Shown here piece by piece: positions 41,891 through 53,488 of a DNA stretch of 64,000 nucleotides. Both the position numbers and the translations under genes were made by a program. Source of the stretch: Rhyzopertha dominica (Eukaryota > Arthropoda > Insecta > Coleoptera > Bostrichidae); NCBI GenBank assembly GCA_025024175.1, contig QCXZ01000064.1:21262286-21326285 (forward strand), read 5' to 3'. Under the pieces are notes generated by a model. That model saw only the letters and a program-made list of their open reading frames with translations. It ran no database searches and was not told the origin of the DNA. Positions within the stretch are counted from its first letter, which is position 1. Each line of letters starts with the position of its first letter.

Positions 41891-43283
41891 TTAATAACCG
41901 AGCATCCACCTTACTAAAAAACGAGACATGTTAACGGATTAAAACTTTGCACAAAAATAGCTCTTACTATTACCTAACTTACGTCACAGGCAGATGCGTG
42001 CACGTAGGCTGTAAATGGTAGCACGTGCATTCCTCTAGCTAGAATAGTTTTTAAGAATATGTTGAAATTGAGTATTGCTGTTTATAATGTTCATGGCGAT
42101 GTCTATCACAACACCAGTTAGCCAGTTCTGTCCAGTCAAAGAGTTGAAATCTTCTATTGTTAATATTTGCTCGTGATCATAAAATTGTATACTGCTCTAC
42201 AAACAAACTGTATATCCTCGTGAATTTGCCATGGGCTTATGTGTTTTCTACCAGTACCAGAAACTGAATGCCGTTTAAAGTTGTCTACCGTATTTCTTCA
42301 AGTCAGTAATTGTTTTTGGTCTTATTAACCTTTATGGAACGCCGTTTTACTCTTTGTAGGAAGAAAGAGTAATGTTTCACAAAAATAAACTATCCTGTTA
42401 AGTATTAATTAAATTATTTCTGCGATACATTATTATTTTAATAGCAAGGTAACCAAACCGAATTAACTTGTTTGTGCATTAGACGGAAATTTTTTATTTA
42501 TTTCATCTGTCCGGATGCGTTCTATGAATACGTGTGCACGCACCAATCCCGCTCTGTTATAGCTAATTAGCTCTGAACTTGGTGGTAGTAGTAGTAGTAG
42601 TAGTTATTACTTCTCTTTATATTACCGTTGCAATCAAGATACAGTAGTTTTATTTTTTTATGGCTCCACAAATCTTTCACTGTACAGGCACTTGATTTTT
42701 ATTATTCATTTTTGATGATTTTTTTTGTATTGATATCATTACACGTGAGGATGTGTTCAGTAATCTTAATTTTAAATGCGATGGATTCGAGCTTTGAGAA
42801 CCCTCCCGAAATTGCCGTGGGTCTCTTTTATCTTTCTTTTACTTTTTAATTTAAGTTAATTTTCTTTGTATATCATACAAGGATATAATTTCGTTTTTCG
42901 CCTTGACTTTTCTGTTATTCCTAGTTTATTTATTTAGGTACAATAAATACAAAGAAGTTGATTAAGGGCTGGTTTATTTTTGTTTTGGTGGTTATTTGTT
43001 GATTCATTGTTATATATTGCGTCGATACAGTACACTGCAATAGAATTGCCATTAGCAGGTATTATTATTTACTTCCTTTTTACAAAACCTTTCCCATTTT
43101 GTTGGTTCTAGTCTTCTATTGGTTATGATTTTATTTTCTCTGCGAAGTGTTTCTCCTAGTACGTATATAGGCGATATCTGTTCTCATTTCAATCTCAAAT
43201 TGAATTTCCGTCCACTTGCGCCTACCTGTACTTCTTCGTTAAAGTTCATAAATTGTAAGTTCACTTCTTTTCTTTTCAATAAT
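41891..43283. other. No recognised gene; short TAG microsatellite
   Basis: AT-rich sequence. A (GTA)n/(TAG)n run of about 24 bp lies at 42582-42605. Confidence 0.5.
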
Positions 43284-43788
43284 GGTATTTCGTAAAATCA
43301 GAGTCCTGGGCGTTTCTGAAACATCAACAATAGGATTTCTAAGAGATGATGGTTCTAAAATTGAAGATTTGGATACATATTATCGGTCGCCAATATTCTG
43401 CCGGTTTTTGTTTATATCTGAGGAAACAAGATAATAGTCTAAACCAGAAGCGTATACTTATAGCCTATAGAAAGATTTCTAAAAATCCTTGCACTGGTAG
43501 CAGTTTGATGAAAGATACAGGAAGTGAAAGTCGCGATGACAATCATGACATACTTAACGTGTGAACCATGATTTGGACGATTACGTGGAATTACCTAATA
43601 TCACGACGATGTCGAATACGGCAGTTTTTCATAAAGAACAAAATAAATTAGCGCTAGAAATAGATACTTTCAAAACGTCAATCCCAAATAAAAATGGTGA
43701 TCATCAATCTGATAGCTTTGGTACAACGTTCGTATCTCCAATATCAAGTAGTTGTTCAATTAAGCCTTCAAATATGGTAACACTGTAG
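43284..43788 (+). other. Unidentified broken frames
   Basis: From ATG 43284 the frame reads VFRKIRVLGVSETSTIGFL for 51 codons to a stop at 43437-43439. Overlapping and following frames (43346-43564 and 43561-43788) are Ser/Asp/Asn-rich. Composition suggests decayed coding DNA, perhaps the start of the gag element that follows, but there is no recognisable domain. Confidence 0.25.
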
Positions 43789-43904
43789 AAGTGCAAAATA
43801 CCACATTCACTATGACACCCTTAAAGGCACATATTATTTTACCGATAAATTGAGTAAATCTGTATAAATCCAATATCCTTATAACCTTAGGCTGATAGAA
43901 GAAT

Positions 43905-45147
43905 TAACACACGACACAATTCTAATGAATCCATTATAGATTTCTACAATCGAATAGATCACCTTCAAACCCGATTACTAAATTCAATCACTGTACCTAG
44001 TGAAATTGAACGTCCAAGCGCCACTTATATGAATAAAAAATTAGCGGTACAACGCTTCATTTATCATTCTAACTGTGGGGCCACACTAACGTCTAACGCC
44101 GATAATTATCGCGCTATATGACAATAAACACAGGTATAGCCACTAATTAACTCGCTAATTTGTTATCGCCGTTACAAATGGCGTTAGACATTAGACGGTA
44201 GCTCACGTGGCGGTCTTTTTTGGCACATCAAAGAGATGTGACGCGTCATTTCTCTCGTTAATGTGGCTACACTGGCATGGCGCATGGCGTTAGATTGCAT
44301 TCAACAGGTTCGAGAGTGTGTTTGAGGTTAAGGTTGTGCGAATTTAAACGCTGAAAAATGGAGTGGTCCAACGAAAAAATTAAATAGAGTTTTTGGAAGT
44401 GTTTCAAACGGAACCTTGCTTGTGGGATCCTTGAAACACAAGCAGTGCATTTTTATCATCCACCATCTCCTTCTAAGCCTTGGTTTTTGCCTGATCCAGT
44501 GCAAATATAATAAATTTATAACATAATAATTTAGGGACTAATAATTCTGTGTAGCAGCTTCAACCTCCATCTTGAAATTATTTGATGAAAAAACGCACTA
44601 TTTATTGGTTTAGACCTCAAATACAAGTGTAGCTACTTAGTATACCGCATAATTTAATCCACATTTGTGAACACCTTAATTATTGCAATAATAAGCGTTA
44701 GACGTTAACATTAGTGTGGCCCTCTGCTATATACATGTGTTTGCGCATTAAAACAACCTGTCACACTTTCGGAGGCATTACATACTCCCATAGATGAGGA
44801 TCGTGCTCACCGCATAGTACATCCTCGAATTTCATCGACTTCTTCAAAACCAACACAGATCCATCTACTTCGGCTATATCCTAATAGTCCTCCATGTATA
44901 ACATGTCAATGTCTACGGCACGCCACAAGAGATTGCTGGCTCCGTCAATCACACGAACCCCCTAAATCAACCCCGTCAAAATATGTCATTATTGTAAAAA
45001 TAAAGGACATACTATTGAAGAATGCCGCAAACGGCAGTACAATAATGACAGAAAACAACAAGCTGCTCAGGTAGACTATACACCCGAGAAGGAAAATTTT
45101 CCCCAAACCTCCGACGAACCCCCACAACTTCCGGTGGTTCGTCGGAG
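43905..45147 (+). pseudogene. Gypsy-type Gag remnant with zinc knuckles, interrupted by a MITE
   Basis: A capsid-like segment (SIIDFYNRIDHLQTRLL, KLAVQRFIYHSN; about 43930-44072) is followed, after a 645-bp inserted element, by LKQPVTLSEALHTPIDEDRA (about 44750). Two knuckle-like clusters come next: ITCQCLRHATRDCW, altered, and a canonical CHYCKNKGHTIEEC at about 44970-45015. The frame then reads to a stop at 45145-45147 in a Pro/Asp-rich tail. Several frame changes occur. The lineage is env-class Ty3/gypsy by resemblance only. No LTR was found. Confidence 0.65.
44078..44722. mobile_element. Harbinger-derived deletion element inserted in gag
   Basis: Inverted ends GGGCCACACTAACGTCTAACGC (44078-44099) and its inverse with a 5-bp interruption at 44695-44722. 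The interior (44358-44420) keeps a MADF-domain start: MEWSNEKIK and, after a shift, EFLEVFQTEPCLWDP. This suggests a deletion derivative of a PIF/Harbinger element different from the one at 4.4 kb. No clean target duplication could be read at the junctions. Confidence 0.6.
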
Positions 45148-45265
45148 TGGCAATAAATAATTCTTTACAAATTATTAGATCGAGTACAACCTCATATAAT
45201 AAACTTCAAAGCGGTCCGGCACTAAATGTACAAAATCGTTATTATACAATTCCTACTATACTATT

Positions 45266-45382
45266 ATCGTGCAAAATTCCCCCTGTATCCCATAAATCTT
45301 CTATATCGTGCAAAATTCCCCCTGTATCCCATAAATCTTCTATATCAGGCAAAATTCCCTCCGTACCTCATAAATTGCAGAT
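45266..45382 (+). repeat. 39-bp in-frame tandem repeat
   Basis: Three units, the third diverged, of a 39-bp sequence encoding S-C-K-I-P-P-V-S-H-K-S-S-I in frame 45147-45431. Confidence 0.8.
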
Positions 45383-45431
45383 GCTAAATCCAAATATCTA
45401 TAAAATTCTAAATCAATTACTAAATCGGTAA

Positions 45432-46400
45432 CGTATTTTCCTATTTGTTTTAAAACAGAAAAACACTACTATTTACAGGGTCTAGGACTATTAGCAGTAG
45501 AATAATTTACAGTACTCGAAAATGATGTTTTAATTAATGCTAATAAAATTAATAGGAATTGACAGCGGATAAAATGAGTTATCAGAATGGTGGACCATTA
45601 CATGTTAGGAACTAACAAACCGATATGATATCCTTTTGTCAGTGATTGGAACAATTATTTTTAAAAAGTAATTTATTACAATTACTCTTTAGTTGAGCCG
45701 AATAGCAATGAATTACAATTACAAATTATTTTTTTCAGATAGTTATGCATTACAATTACTCATTACTTTACAAAAGTAGTGCATTGCTTTTGCTGAACTA
45801 AAAGAGGTTTGATTTTTAACGTTAGTTCTTATTTTTAAGCTGAGGAATTTATTATGCATTTGCTTCGATGAGGTAACTTTGCAAAACAAAAATGCGTATA
45901 TTTCTGTAAAATTACATTATATTTTATTTAAAATATATTTAACAAAATATGCGTTTTAATTTTGGGACACATTTATTTAATTGAAACCTATCACCGTATA
46001 TGAACTTTATTATTTATTATTATTTTTTATGCCGAATTTGATTCAGATAGCTTTAGATTATTTTATCCCCTAACAAAAAAATTGACCTATCCGCGAGGAT
46101 TTTCGACGTGTAAACACTAAAATTAGGTCTGTTTAGTTTTCGGTGGGCCAGCCTGTATGTAACTAATGTCATTAGAAGAAATTATTGAAGAATGCCCATT
46201 TAATATGCTATAAATTCAAGTTCAAGTACACTGTATTCAGTATAACTGAAGTGTTCATTTAATAACATTTTGTTACATTAATCAATGGTTTACTAAAATA
46301 ATTTATTATAACCCAGTTAGTATGACGATGACATATCCTCCAATCTGGTAGTTTGCTTGAATAATTAAAATAAAATGCCGCTGTTTAACCCAAAAACAAA
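45432..46400. other. No recognised gene
   Basis: AT-rich. Repeated ATTACAATTACTCWTTA phrases lie near 45670-45770. No coding signal. Confidence 0.4.
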
Positions 46401-46439
46401 CAGCAAAATTAGGGAAAAACGCAATGTTATGTTTACTGT

Positions 46440-47345
46440 TTATTATATTGCGGATTAGGACTACACGTCGGGGCCGCGCAATCACTTATGGATAATTTAT
46501 TCCGAAAACCAAGGAAATGGGAGGGTGCAGGGCAAAAGATAGTAGTGTGACGTTTTGGCGTTAAGAACAAAGAAGTCGTTGTAAGGCCAGAATTCATACC
46601 AAGAATGAAGAGGTTATTAAGGAAAAAACTATTCACTCTCACGATTCCTCTGCAGCAAAAATCGAGGTAGCCAAGATGGTAAAAAACCGAAAATTCGTGC
46701 CGAGAAACAGTGGAAGGTACTGTGGAATTAATAAATCAGTGTACAACTGATTTATCACAAGGATCTATGGCGATGCTACCTAATTTGGCAGCTCTGCGAA
46801 AACTAGTCCGAATAAAGCGAAGCGAAGTACATGGTCTATTAACAAATTCAATAAATCTTGGGCAGTTACAATTTACTGAAGCCTGCAAAACTTATAACCC
46901 TCAGCCTGGTATAAGCGAAAATTTTTTGCTAGCCAACAGCGGCGAAGATTCTTCCAGAATATTGATTTTTGGAAGAGAAATATGGTTACATCATTTGCGA
47001 GACTCCCAAACCTGGTATGCTGATGGGACTTTCAAAATAGCACCACCGTTATTTTCCCAAGTCTATATTGTTTCGGTAGAAAAATATAATGGGGTTCTTC
47101 CAATATTTTATGCACTTCTATCAAACAAACAACGAGCGACATATTTTCAAATGTTTGAAATTGTTAAAGGTTTGATACCAAATTTGAAGCCGCAATTACA
47201 GCCATGAAAGATTCGTTTCCCGATGTTCAGATAAAAGGCTGTTTTTTTTTCATCTCTCCCAAAACATATGATACATTATGATAACAACGCAGTTTTGCAT
47301 TACAAGCAAAAATGATCATTTCGCTGGCATTTGTTTCTGAAAGCA
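46440..47345 (+). pseudogene. MULE transposase with FLYWCH finger (copy 2)
   Basis: A broken FLYWCH-type finger (SSVTFWR then a stop, EQRSRCKARIHTKN ... TIHSHDSS; about 46540-46655) precedes a helical segment. An open frame at about 46710-47206 then holds LVRIKRSEVHGLL, SRILIFGREIWLHHLRDS and the core QTWYADGTFKIAPPLFSQVY (first Asp). After a frame change near 47185 comes FEAAITAMKDSFPDVQIKGCFF (about 47183-47250), with a slip at a T run, then the CFFHLSQ-type motif. It differs from the 39-kb MULE, so two subfamilies are present. The C-terminal third is unrecognisable. Confidence 0.78.
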
Positions 47346-48160
47346 ATTGAAATTTTATCTGGAGAGGTAAAAGTAGAACTGGAACTACTAGCTAGAAAAC
47401 CCATATGCTATTTCAAGTAATAAGTTACGAAACATATTGCGACGCTCATGCAAATACTGAATTTGTCAAAAGATGAAACTAGACGCTTTGCCCAATTTAT
47501 GGGGCACACTAAGAAAACACATCGGGAATTTTACGAGTAGGTGCGGTTTACCTATTTTTCCTACTTATTCTTAAATGAATGCTTTTGATTGCCAGTAGAC
47601 ATTTACTAAACGGCTAAAGTCTCTAAACTTTTATTAATGGTGGAAGAGGTACACTTCCTGTGGAGTAGGAGTACAAGGGAAAGTCGCTAGCTGAAATAGA
47701 ATTAGACTCACATCTAGAGTATGCGGATGAAAATTATGACAAGTTGTTTAAATATACTCGTGATTTCATAAATTTGCAATATGCAATATATAAGTTGTAC
47801 TAAATAATAACACTTTTAAACTAGTTGTAGTTAGATTAAAATCGTAGAAAAAACGCGAAGCTCTTTGATTTAACCACACTCGTATGTTAGGCGCTAACAC
47901 ACACTCTAAAACGACTTAACTGAACATAATGCTGAAGCGCTCCGTAATTTATTAGAACAATAAAAAATGCAGCTACTTCTCTGGGAAGAATTCATTAAAA
48001 GAAAAAACTTCAAACTTGTTAGAACTTGTTTAAAGCATGTGGGTCCATCCTGATAAAAAAAGAACGTCTGGCATTTGAAATTTATTATCCACAGTATTTC
48101 TTTATATTTTTTTAATGATTTGATAGAATCTGTTTAACAACTGGTAATGTCTGATAGATA
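47346..48160. other. Decayed MULE tail or unrecognised sequence
   Basis: No clear coding signal. It includes the left member of a ~58-bp direct repeat (48043-48103) that recurs at 49500-49558 on the other side of the mariner. Confidence 0.35.
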
Positions 48161-48162
48161 TA

Positions 48163-49481
48163 CGAGGCATTTTTTTAAGTAAGCACCGTTTTGCGATTCC
48201 GCCGCTGCAGCGCTACGGTCGGCGTTCCGCGCATGCGCGCTGGCTACCTACATCTCTTGTCTACGCACTGACGCCATTACAGTTTGATTCTTCATTGTAT
48301 ACGTTGTTTACTGAGTGTAACGTGTACGTGAGTCCCGCCGATTGTGAAGTACGGGCTGTTATACGATTTCTTAGTGCTAAAGGCGTAAAACCGATCGATA
48401 TTCATCGTGAGATCTGTGAAGTTTACGGACAAAACATTATGAGTGATGGAATGATAAGGAAATGGGTGAGAGCATTGAAAGATGGCCGCACAAATGTGCA
48501 TGATGAAGAACAGAATGGGCGTCCTTCGGTCGTTAATGAAGATTTGGTGCAGAAAGTGAACGAAAAAATGAGAGAAAACAGACGCTTTACAATTTCATCA
48601 TTGTGCGACTACTTTCCTCAATATTCTCGTAGTGTTGCATCGCATTGTGACCGAGAACTTGAATTACCGGAAATTGTGTTCACGTTGGCTTCCAAAAATG
48701 TTGACGGATTTGCACAAAACCCAACGTTTAGGCAGTGCATTGACTTTCCTTGAGCGGTACCACAATGAAGGTGAAGATTTTTTAGACCAAATTGTTACTG
48801 GTGACGAAACATGGGTGGCCTACGTCACACCAGAATCGAAACAACAATCCATGGAATGGCGACATTCATCATCACCCAAAAAAGTGTGAAGTTTAAGCAA
48901 ACAATTTCTGCCCGGAAAATCATCTGCACAGTTTTTTGGGACAGAAAAGGAGTATTGCTAGTGGAGTTTCTGCCTCGTAATGAGACAATCAATGCAGCGT
49001 CTTATTGTGAGACATTGAACAATCTGCGTCCTGCAATCGAGAACAAAAGACGTGGCAAGTTGAGTAAGGGTATCGTTTTGCTGCATGACAATGCCCGTCC
49101 ACATGTGGCTAATCGGACCAAAGATCTCATCAAATCTTTTAAATGGGAAATTCTAGATCATCCTCCATACAGACCTGATCTGGCGCCCAGCGACTACCAT
49201 TTGTTCCTGCACTTGAAGAAACACCTGGGTGGTCAGCGTCTTCAAGACGATAACGAAGTCGAAACATTTGTGATACAGTGGTTAACAAGTCAGGCGGCAG
49301 AATTTTATGAGGAGGGTATTCAAAAACTGGTGTCACGTTATGACAAGTGCCTCAGTATTCACGGAAATTATGTAGAAAAGTAGATTAAGGTACAGGCTTT
49401 CACGTAAGATAAAATTATTGCGATATCTTTGCACGTCTTTTTTTAATTCCAAAACGGTACTTACTTAAAAAACATTCCTCG
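48163..49481 (+). mobile_element. mariner transposon, complete ends
   Basis: A 1,319-bp element with ~31-bp inverted ends (CGAGGCATTTTTTTAAGTAA.. at 48163 and the inverse ..TTACTTAAAAAACATTCCTCG ending at 49481). It is flanked by TA (48161-48162 and 49482-49483). The size and ends are typical of mariner. Confidence 0.95.
48322..49383 (+). pseudogene. mariner transposase (DD34D), two frameshifts
   Basis: The N-terminal helix-turn-helix domain is well kept (VRAVIRFLSAKGVKPIDIHRE, GMIRKWVRALKDGRTNV, GRPSVVNEDLVQKV). A frameshift near 48630 moves to the frame with LNYRKLCSRWLPKML, then VTGDETWVAYVTPESKQQSMEW (first Asp, about 48800). Another near 48850 leads to the frame with VFWDRKGVLLVEFLP, IVLLHDNARPHVANRT (second Asp) and YRPDLAPSDYHLFLHLKKHLG (third Asp). 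There are 34 residues between the last two Asp, so DD34D. The stop is at 49381-49383. The start is uncertain: GTG at 48322 sits where an ATG might be expected. All catalytic Asp are present. Confidence 0.93.
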
Positions 49482-49559
49482 TATATATGACATGAGAGTC
49501 CACCCTGATAAAAAGAACGTCTGGCATTTGAAATTTATTGTCCACAAGATTTTTTATAC

Positions 49560-50722
49560 TTTGTAACCATGTGATACTATCAGTTGAAGCCATAGTTTAA
49601 TAGTTCCATTATCTTTACGTCGTATTAGATTGCCTTTCTTAAATGTTACATGTTTCTCTTCAGGGCATTCATTATAAAAGAAAAGACGCTTCAAACATGT
49701 CTCAACCTGTTAATTCAACCCTGACTGACCCTGACCAAGACAGTGTATTAGGATTGAATGAAACTCATTCCATCATCTTTTTGAAGTATGATATTGCCTT
49801 TTTTAAATTAATGATTGAAACGGTGAATGTTTCTCTGAAATAACGTCCTGATTTCATTATGGTATTGTCTAATGTGAATTTTGGCTGCGTCACAATGGAT
49901 GATGCATTTAGAGGGTTAAAAGAGATGCAGATTGTATCTTTCTGTTGGAATTTTAAAGTTACGAAATTACAGGCCATATATTTTAACAATATAAAGAGCA
50001 TCTTCCTGTCAGAATCCAAACATGTTTGATTATAGAACTGACCCCTCGCCCTGTAAATGCTAAATATAATTCTCTCTGATCGCGTTTTAGGCGGGATATA
50101 ATTTAATGATAAGCGGTTTCATTACTCGGAAAAGATTTTAATACAATCTCTTTTTTATGCCCGCTTGAATATAAGTCTGGTTTAAAATGGTCGGCTCTTA
50201 TTAAATATTCGGTTTATAGGGGCGAGCGCAGTCTATAGCCAGGCATTAATAATAACGAACGATCTACCCTTGAGATATCACATAGATGCGACGCAACGGT
50301 TTGTCATCATCTGGTTGGAATTAAATGGATACGTGGGAGACTTAACAGAGTGTTGAATTTCAATGCTTGAGATGACCGTTTTACGATTTACCCTCTTAAT
50401 TATGTGATATATGTGAGGTTTCTCAGCGATGGGGTGGTCTTGTTAAATCACAGCGATATTATCTTTCTCCAACGTGTGAGACAGTCATTTGATATTTATA
50501 ATCTTCTTTTGAATTATTTGTTGCAGGTTTTTTTTTCAAGATATCTTTTCGTTTATTGAATACACCCTCTTACATGAAAACAACCTATCAAAATTTCCCG
50601 CTGACATCCCCTCTTTTGAGGGTGTTTTTGTCTGAAGGGGTGTGCGATGTTATAAATTTAACCAAAAATGAAACTTAGAATATATCGTGCTTTTACGTTA
50701 GAAAGTTGTGTGTGTTCTGATT
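49560..50722. other. No recognised gene
   Basis: AT-rich. Short frames at 49643-49843 and on the minus strand lack motifs. It includes the presumed promoter side of the RING gene. Confidence 0.35.
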
Positions 50723-50831
50723 ATGGAGACAAATAACAACAGGTTGAGGAGATATGCTCTGAAGGCGTATGACATGTAACTACACATATATTTAGAAAAG
50801 TGGACAATATTTATTATTCTTTAATTTGCAG

Positions 50832-51183
50832 AATGGCAAAATATGTAATGATATTGCATGCTATCGGGCAGTTTCTCGCATGCCCGGTATGCTACCAACG
50901 TTTGGCTCCGCCAAAGCGTATATTTTATTGCCCACGAGCGCATAATGTATGCCATAGATGTGTGCTCAAACAGAAAGTGTTAAGGGAACCGGCCAATTCA
51001 ACGATTAGCTGCCCAACATCTAGGATCGAAAGAGTTTTGTTGAAGACGTCTGTGGGATCTTCTTCTCTGAGAAAATGGAGTTACCAAAACCGGATGACTA
51101 TACGTCCTCTGAATCATCCAGACCGTATATTTTCAGTCTGCCTGAAAATAAAAAATCAGCCAACGACAATGTGGTAACTCCAG
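50832..51183 (+). other. RING-finger exon (exon 2)
   Basis: Encodes the zinc-binding RING near 50881-51020: C-x2-C-x12-C-x3-H-x2-C-x2-C, then C-x2-S. Seven of eight ligands are in place. It is followed by an acidic Ser/Pro segment in another frame, which needs a one-base change at the CTTCTTCTCTG run. Confidence 0.7.
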
Positions 51184-51498
51184 GTATGAGCTATTTACAA
51201 CTGTTTTTTTAGTTTACAATGCTTCATCGCCTTTTTTTAGATCCTCTGGCCGGTCCATCAGGTGTTCCCGACGCGGGCTCCCCGATACTAAATCTACCTC
51301 GGAAAATGGGTAAGTACATTCTATTTGTTTCCAATTTGAAAGAAATATAATTTTATATTTTTTGTATGTATTACATATACTGACGATAGCGACCACTCCT
51401 CCGTTGGATTTAAATATCGATCCGCGTGTCTACAGTAAGTTATCCAATGTATATTATTTTTTTACAATTTTTACAAACGGAGTCTTTCTTTTTATTTA

Positions 51499-52801
51499 CG
51501 AGGTGACCAGATAGTTCCCGCACTTTTTTGTTTGCTCATTTTTGGTATTGTTATTGCAATTCTTTATTGTTTTTGATAATTTTATGGGATTCCTTGTTGA
51601 ATTCTGATCTAGAAAAAGTTCTAATTATGTTTTTATTTTCAGTTGTCTTAAAGTTATGAATCGTGAAAACGTGCGTCACTGTTGTTGAATTGCACAAGGC
51701 AGAAATGACGGCCGACATTGTTCGCGCGACTGGCGGTTATAAGAAACGAACCGTCTACGATGCCACGAAACGGTTCAAAGAGACTGGCAAGACCGCTGAC
51801 CGTCCTCGAAGCGGTCGTCCGACCACTGGAACGACTCCGCCAAACGTCAACAAGATCAGATGCCGCACTCGTCGCAATTCTCGAGTTTCGATGCGTAAAA
51901 TGGCCCAGGAGCTCGGAATGAAGCGCGAAACTGTCCGCGTTATCGCCAGAAAGAAGCTCGGTCTTCGTAGCTACAAGATCAGCCGCGCTCATTTTCTCAG
52001 CGATGCAGCAAAGGCAAAACGATTACAAAATTGCCGGCGGAAGCTGCGCCTGGTCGCTGGTAGTCGCTTGAACAAAGTTTTGTTCACAGATGAGAAGATT
52101 TTCACCATTTCCCCGGCACACAATCGTCAAAATCACCGTCAACTACTGCCTAAGGGTCAGCAGAAGACCGCTGCAGCAAAAATCGCGGAGCGCAGGTACT
52201 TTCCCGCTTCCGTCATGGTCTGGATGGAAATTTGCGCCAGTGGAAAGACTCCTCTCGTGTTCACGACCGAAACGTCAAAATAAACGCCGCGAGCTATCAA
52301 CAAATTGTCTTAAGAGTTGTTCTAGAACCCTGGGACACGCGTCATTTCGGCCAAAACAGATTCACGCTCCAGCAAGACTGGGCACCGGCTCATTCGGCTC
52401 GAACAACAATTGCTATTTGTGAGGATCTGTTTCCTGGTTTTTGGGGCAAAGACGTTTGGCCGTCAAACTCGCCCGATTTGAACGCCATGCCATGCCAAGC
52501 TATCAAGGTTCCGATACAATAATGTGGAAGCGTTGAAAGCCGCTTTGGAGCGTGCCTGGGACGAGATTACGGTGGAACAGTGTGCGACCATCGTTGGCAA
52601 TTTTCGTAAGCGAGTTAAAAAATGTATTGAAGTTAAAGGATCCAATTTCGAGCATATGTTGTAATTATTTTTGTTAAAATATATTGTTATTAGCCTAATA
52701 AACATGTTTATTATTTTAATCGTGTGCATTTTTATTTTTATACTGTATTTCTGTACAGCTGAAATATCTAAAAAAAAGTGCGGGAACTTTCTGGTCACCC
52801 G
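51499..52801 (+). mobile_element. Tc1/mariner-type transposon (DD37D, maT-like) in an intron
   Basis: A 1,303-bp element with inverted ends CGAGGTGACCAGATAGTTCC / GGAACTTTCTGGTCACCCG, flanked by TA (51497-51498 and 52802-52803). It lies in the intron between exon 51390-51434 and exon 52897-52968 of the RING gene, on the same strand. Confidence 0.93.
51657..52664 (+). pseudogene. DD37D-type Tc1/mariner transposase, third catalytic Asp region deleted
   Basis: The DNA-binding part is well kept (RATGGYKKRTVYDATKRFKET, GKTADRPRSGRPTT, RVSMRKMAQELGMKRETVRVI). The core has KVLFTDEKIFTISPAHN (first Asp) and SVMVWMEI. After a frameshift near 52240 come NAASYQQIVL, FTLQQDWAPAHSA (second Asp) and WPSNSPDLN. 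The family continues PMD, giving 37 residues to the third Asp. Here the sequence runs NAMPCQAI and stops, because a deletion or scramble around 52485-52515 removed the third Asp. The end resumes in another frame with NVEALKAALERAWDEITVEQ .. FEHML to TAA at about 52664. Further shifts affect the N-terminus. Inactive. Confidence 0.85.
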
Positions 52802-53488
52802 TATTTATTATGGTTAGTTATTTATACAATTTGATCATAACTATGAGCAATTTTCGTTTTTCCTTTATTCTTAAAGAATTGTTATGTTTTTCACAGATTA
52901 TGCATAATACGCGGCCGCCCGGGAACTTCGAATCCGAGAGTGGGTTAACAGTCAGAATCATCAAATGGGTAATATTATTTAAATTGATTTTAAGCATACA
53001 ATTTCTTAACAAAGAATTTTCTCCCGTTATGTATATATATAGCTATAGACGACATGCATGCCTCCGAGGTATCGGATGACCCCCGGGATCGGCCGCGAGA
53101 TTGGAATATCCGCGATGGTAAATTATCGTTTTGCATAGAAATATAATTAATTAATTTTGTCTGTTTTTCGATTATTCTTAAAGAGTCTTTTCATTTTTAA
53201 AAATTTATGTTCTTTGCAATTTCAGAACAGCCCCATCAGTAGGCGGTGGATGCTAATATCAACAGGCATCAAGAACTTCCGCTGCCATTTTTCAGTCATT
53301 AAATTTACAATTTAAACAAATTTTAACAACTTAATTTTAGTTTCTTTTTTGATCAATAGATGCAGACGAGGGTTACAGAAACCCGTTGGAGCCTGTTATA
53401 TACCGACCGCCTCCGTTGTATGACCATCAAGACATCCACCGTAAGTTGTTAGAGAATTATTAGATAAACAATTCTATTTTACCCTCAG

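Larger units (their letters stand above)
48043..49558 (+). repeat. ~58-bp direct repeats bracketing the mariner
   Basis: GTCCATCCTGATAAAAAAAGAACG..CTGGCATTTGAAATTTATTATCCACA (48043-48103) recurs as GTCCACCCTGATAAAAAG.. at 49500-49558. They lie outside the TA duplications, so they belong to the older target sequence. Confidence 0.7.

Noticed and set aside
42582..42605. Coding serine run from the TAG/GTA repeat
   Set aside because: Simple microsatellite with stop codons in one frame and no surrounding coding signal.
45660..45780. Binding-site cluster from ATTACAATTACT repeats
   Set aside because: Low-complexity AT sequence common in old repeats; nothing links it to a gene.
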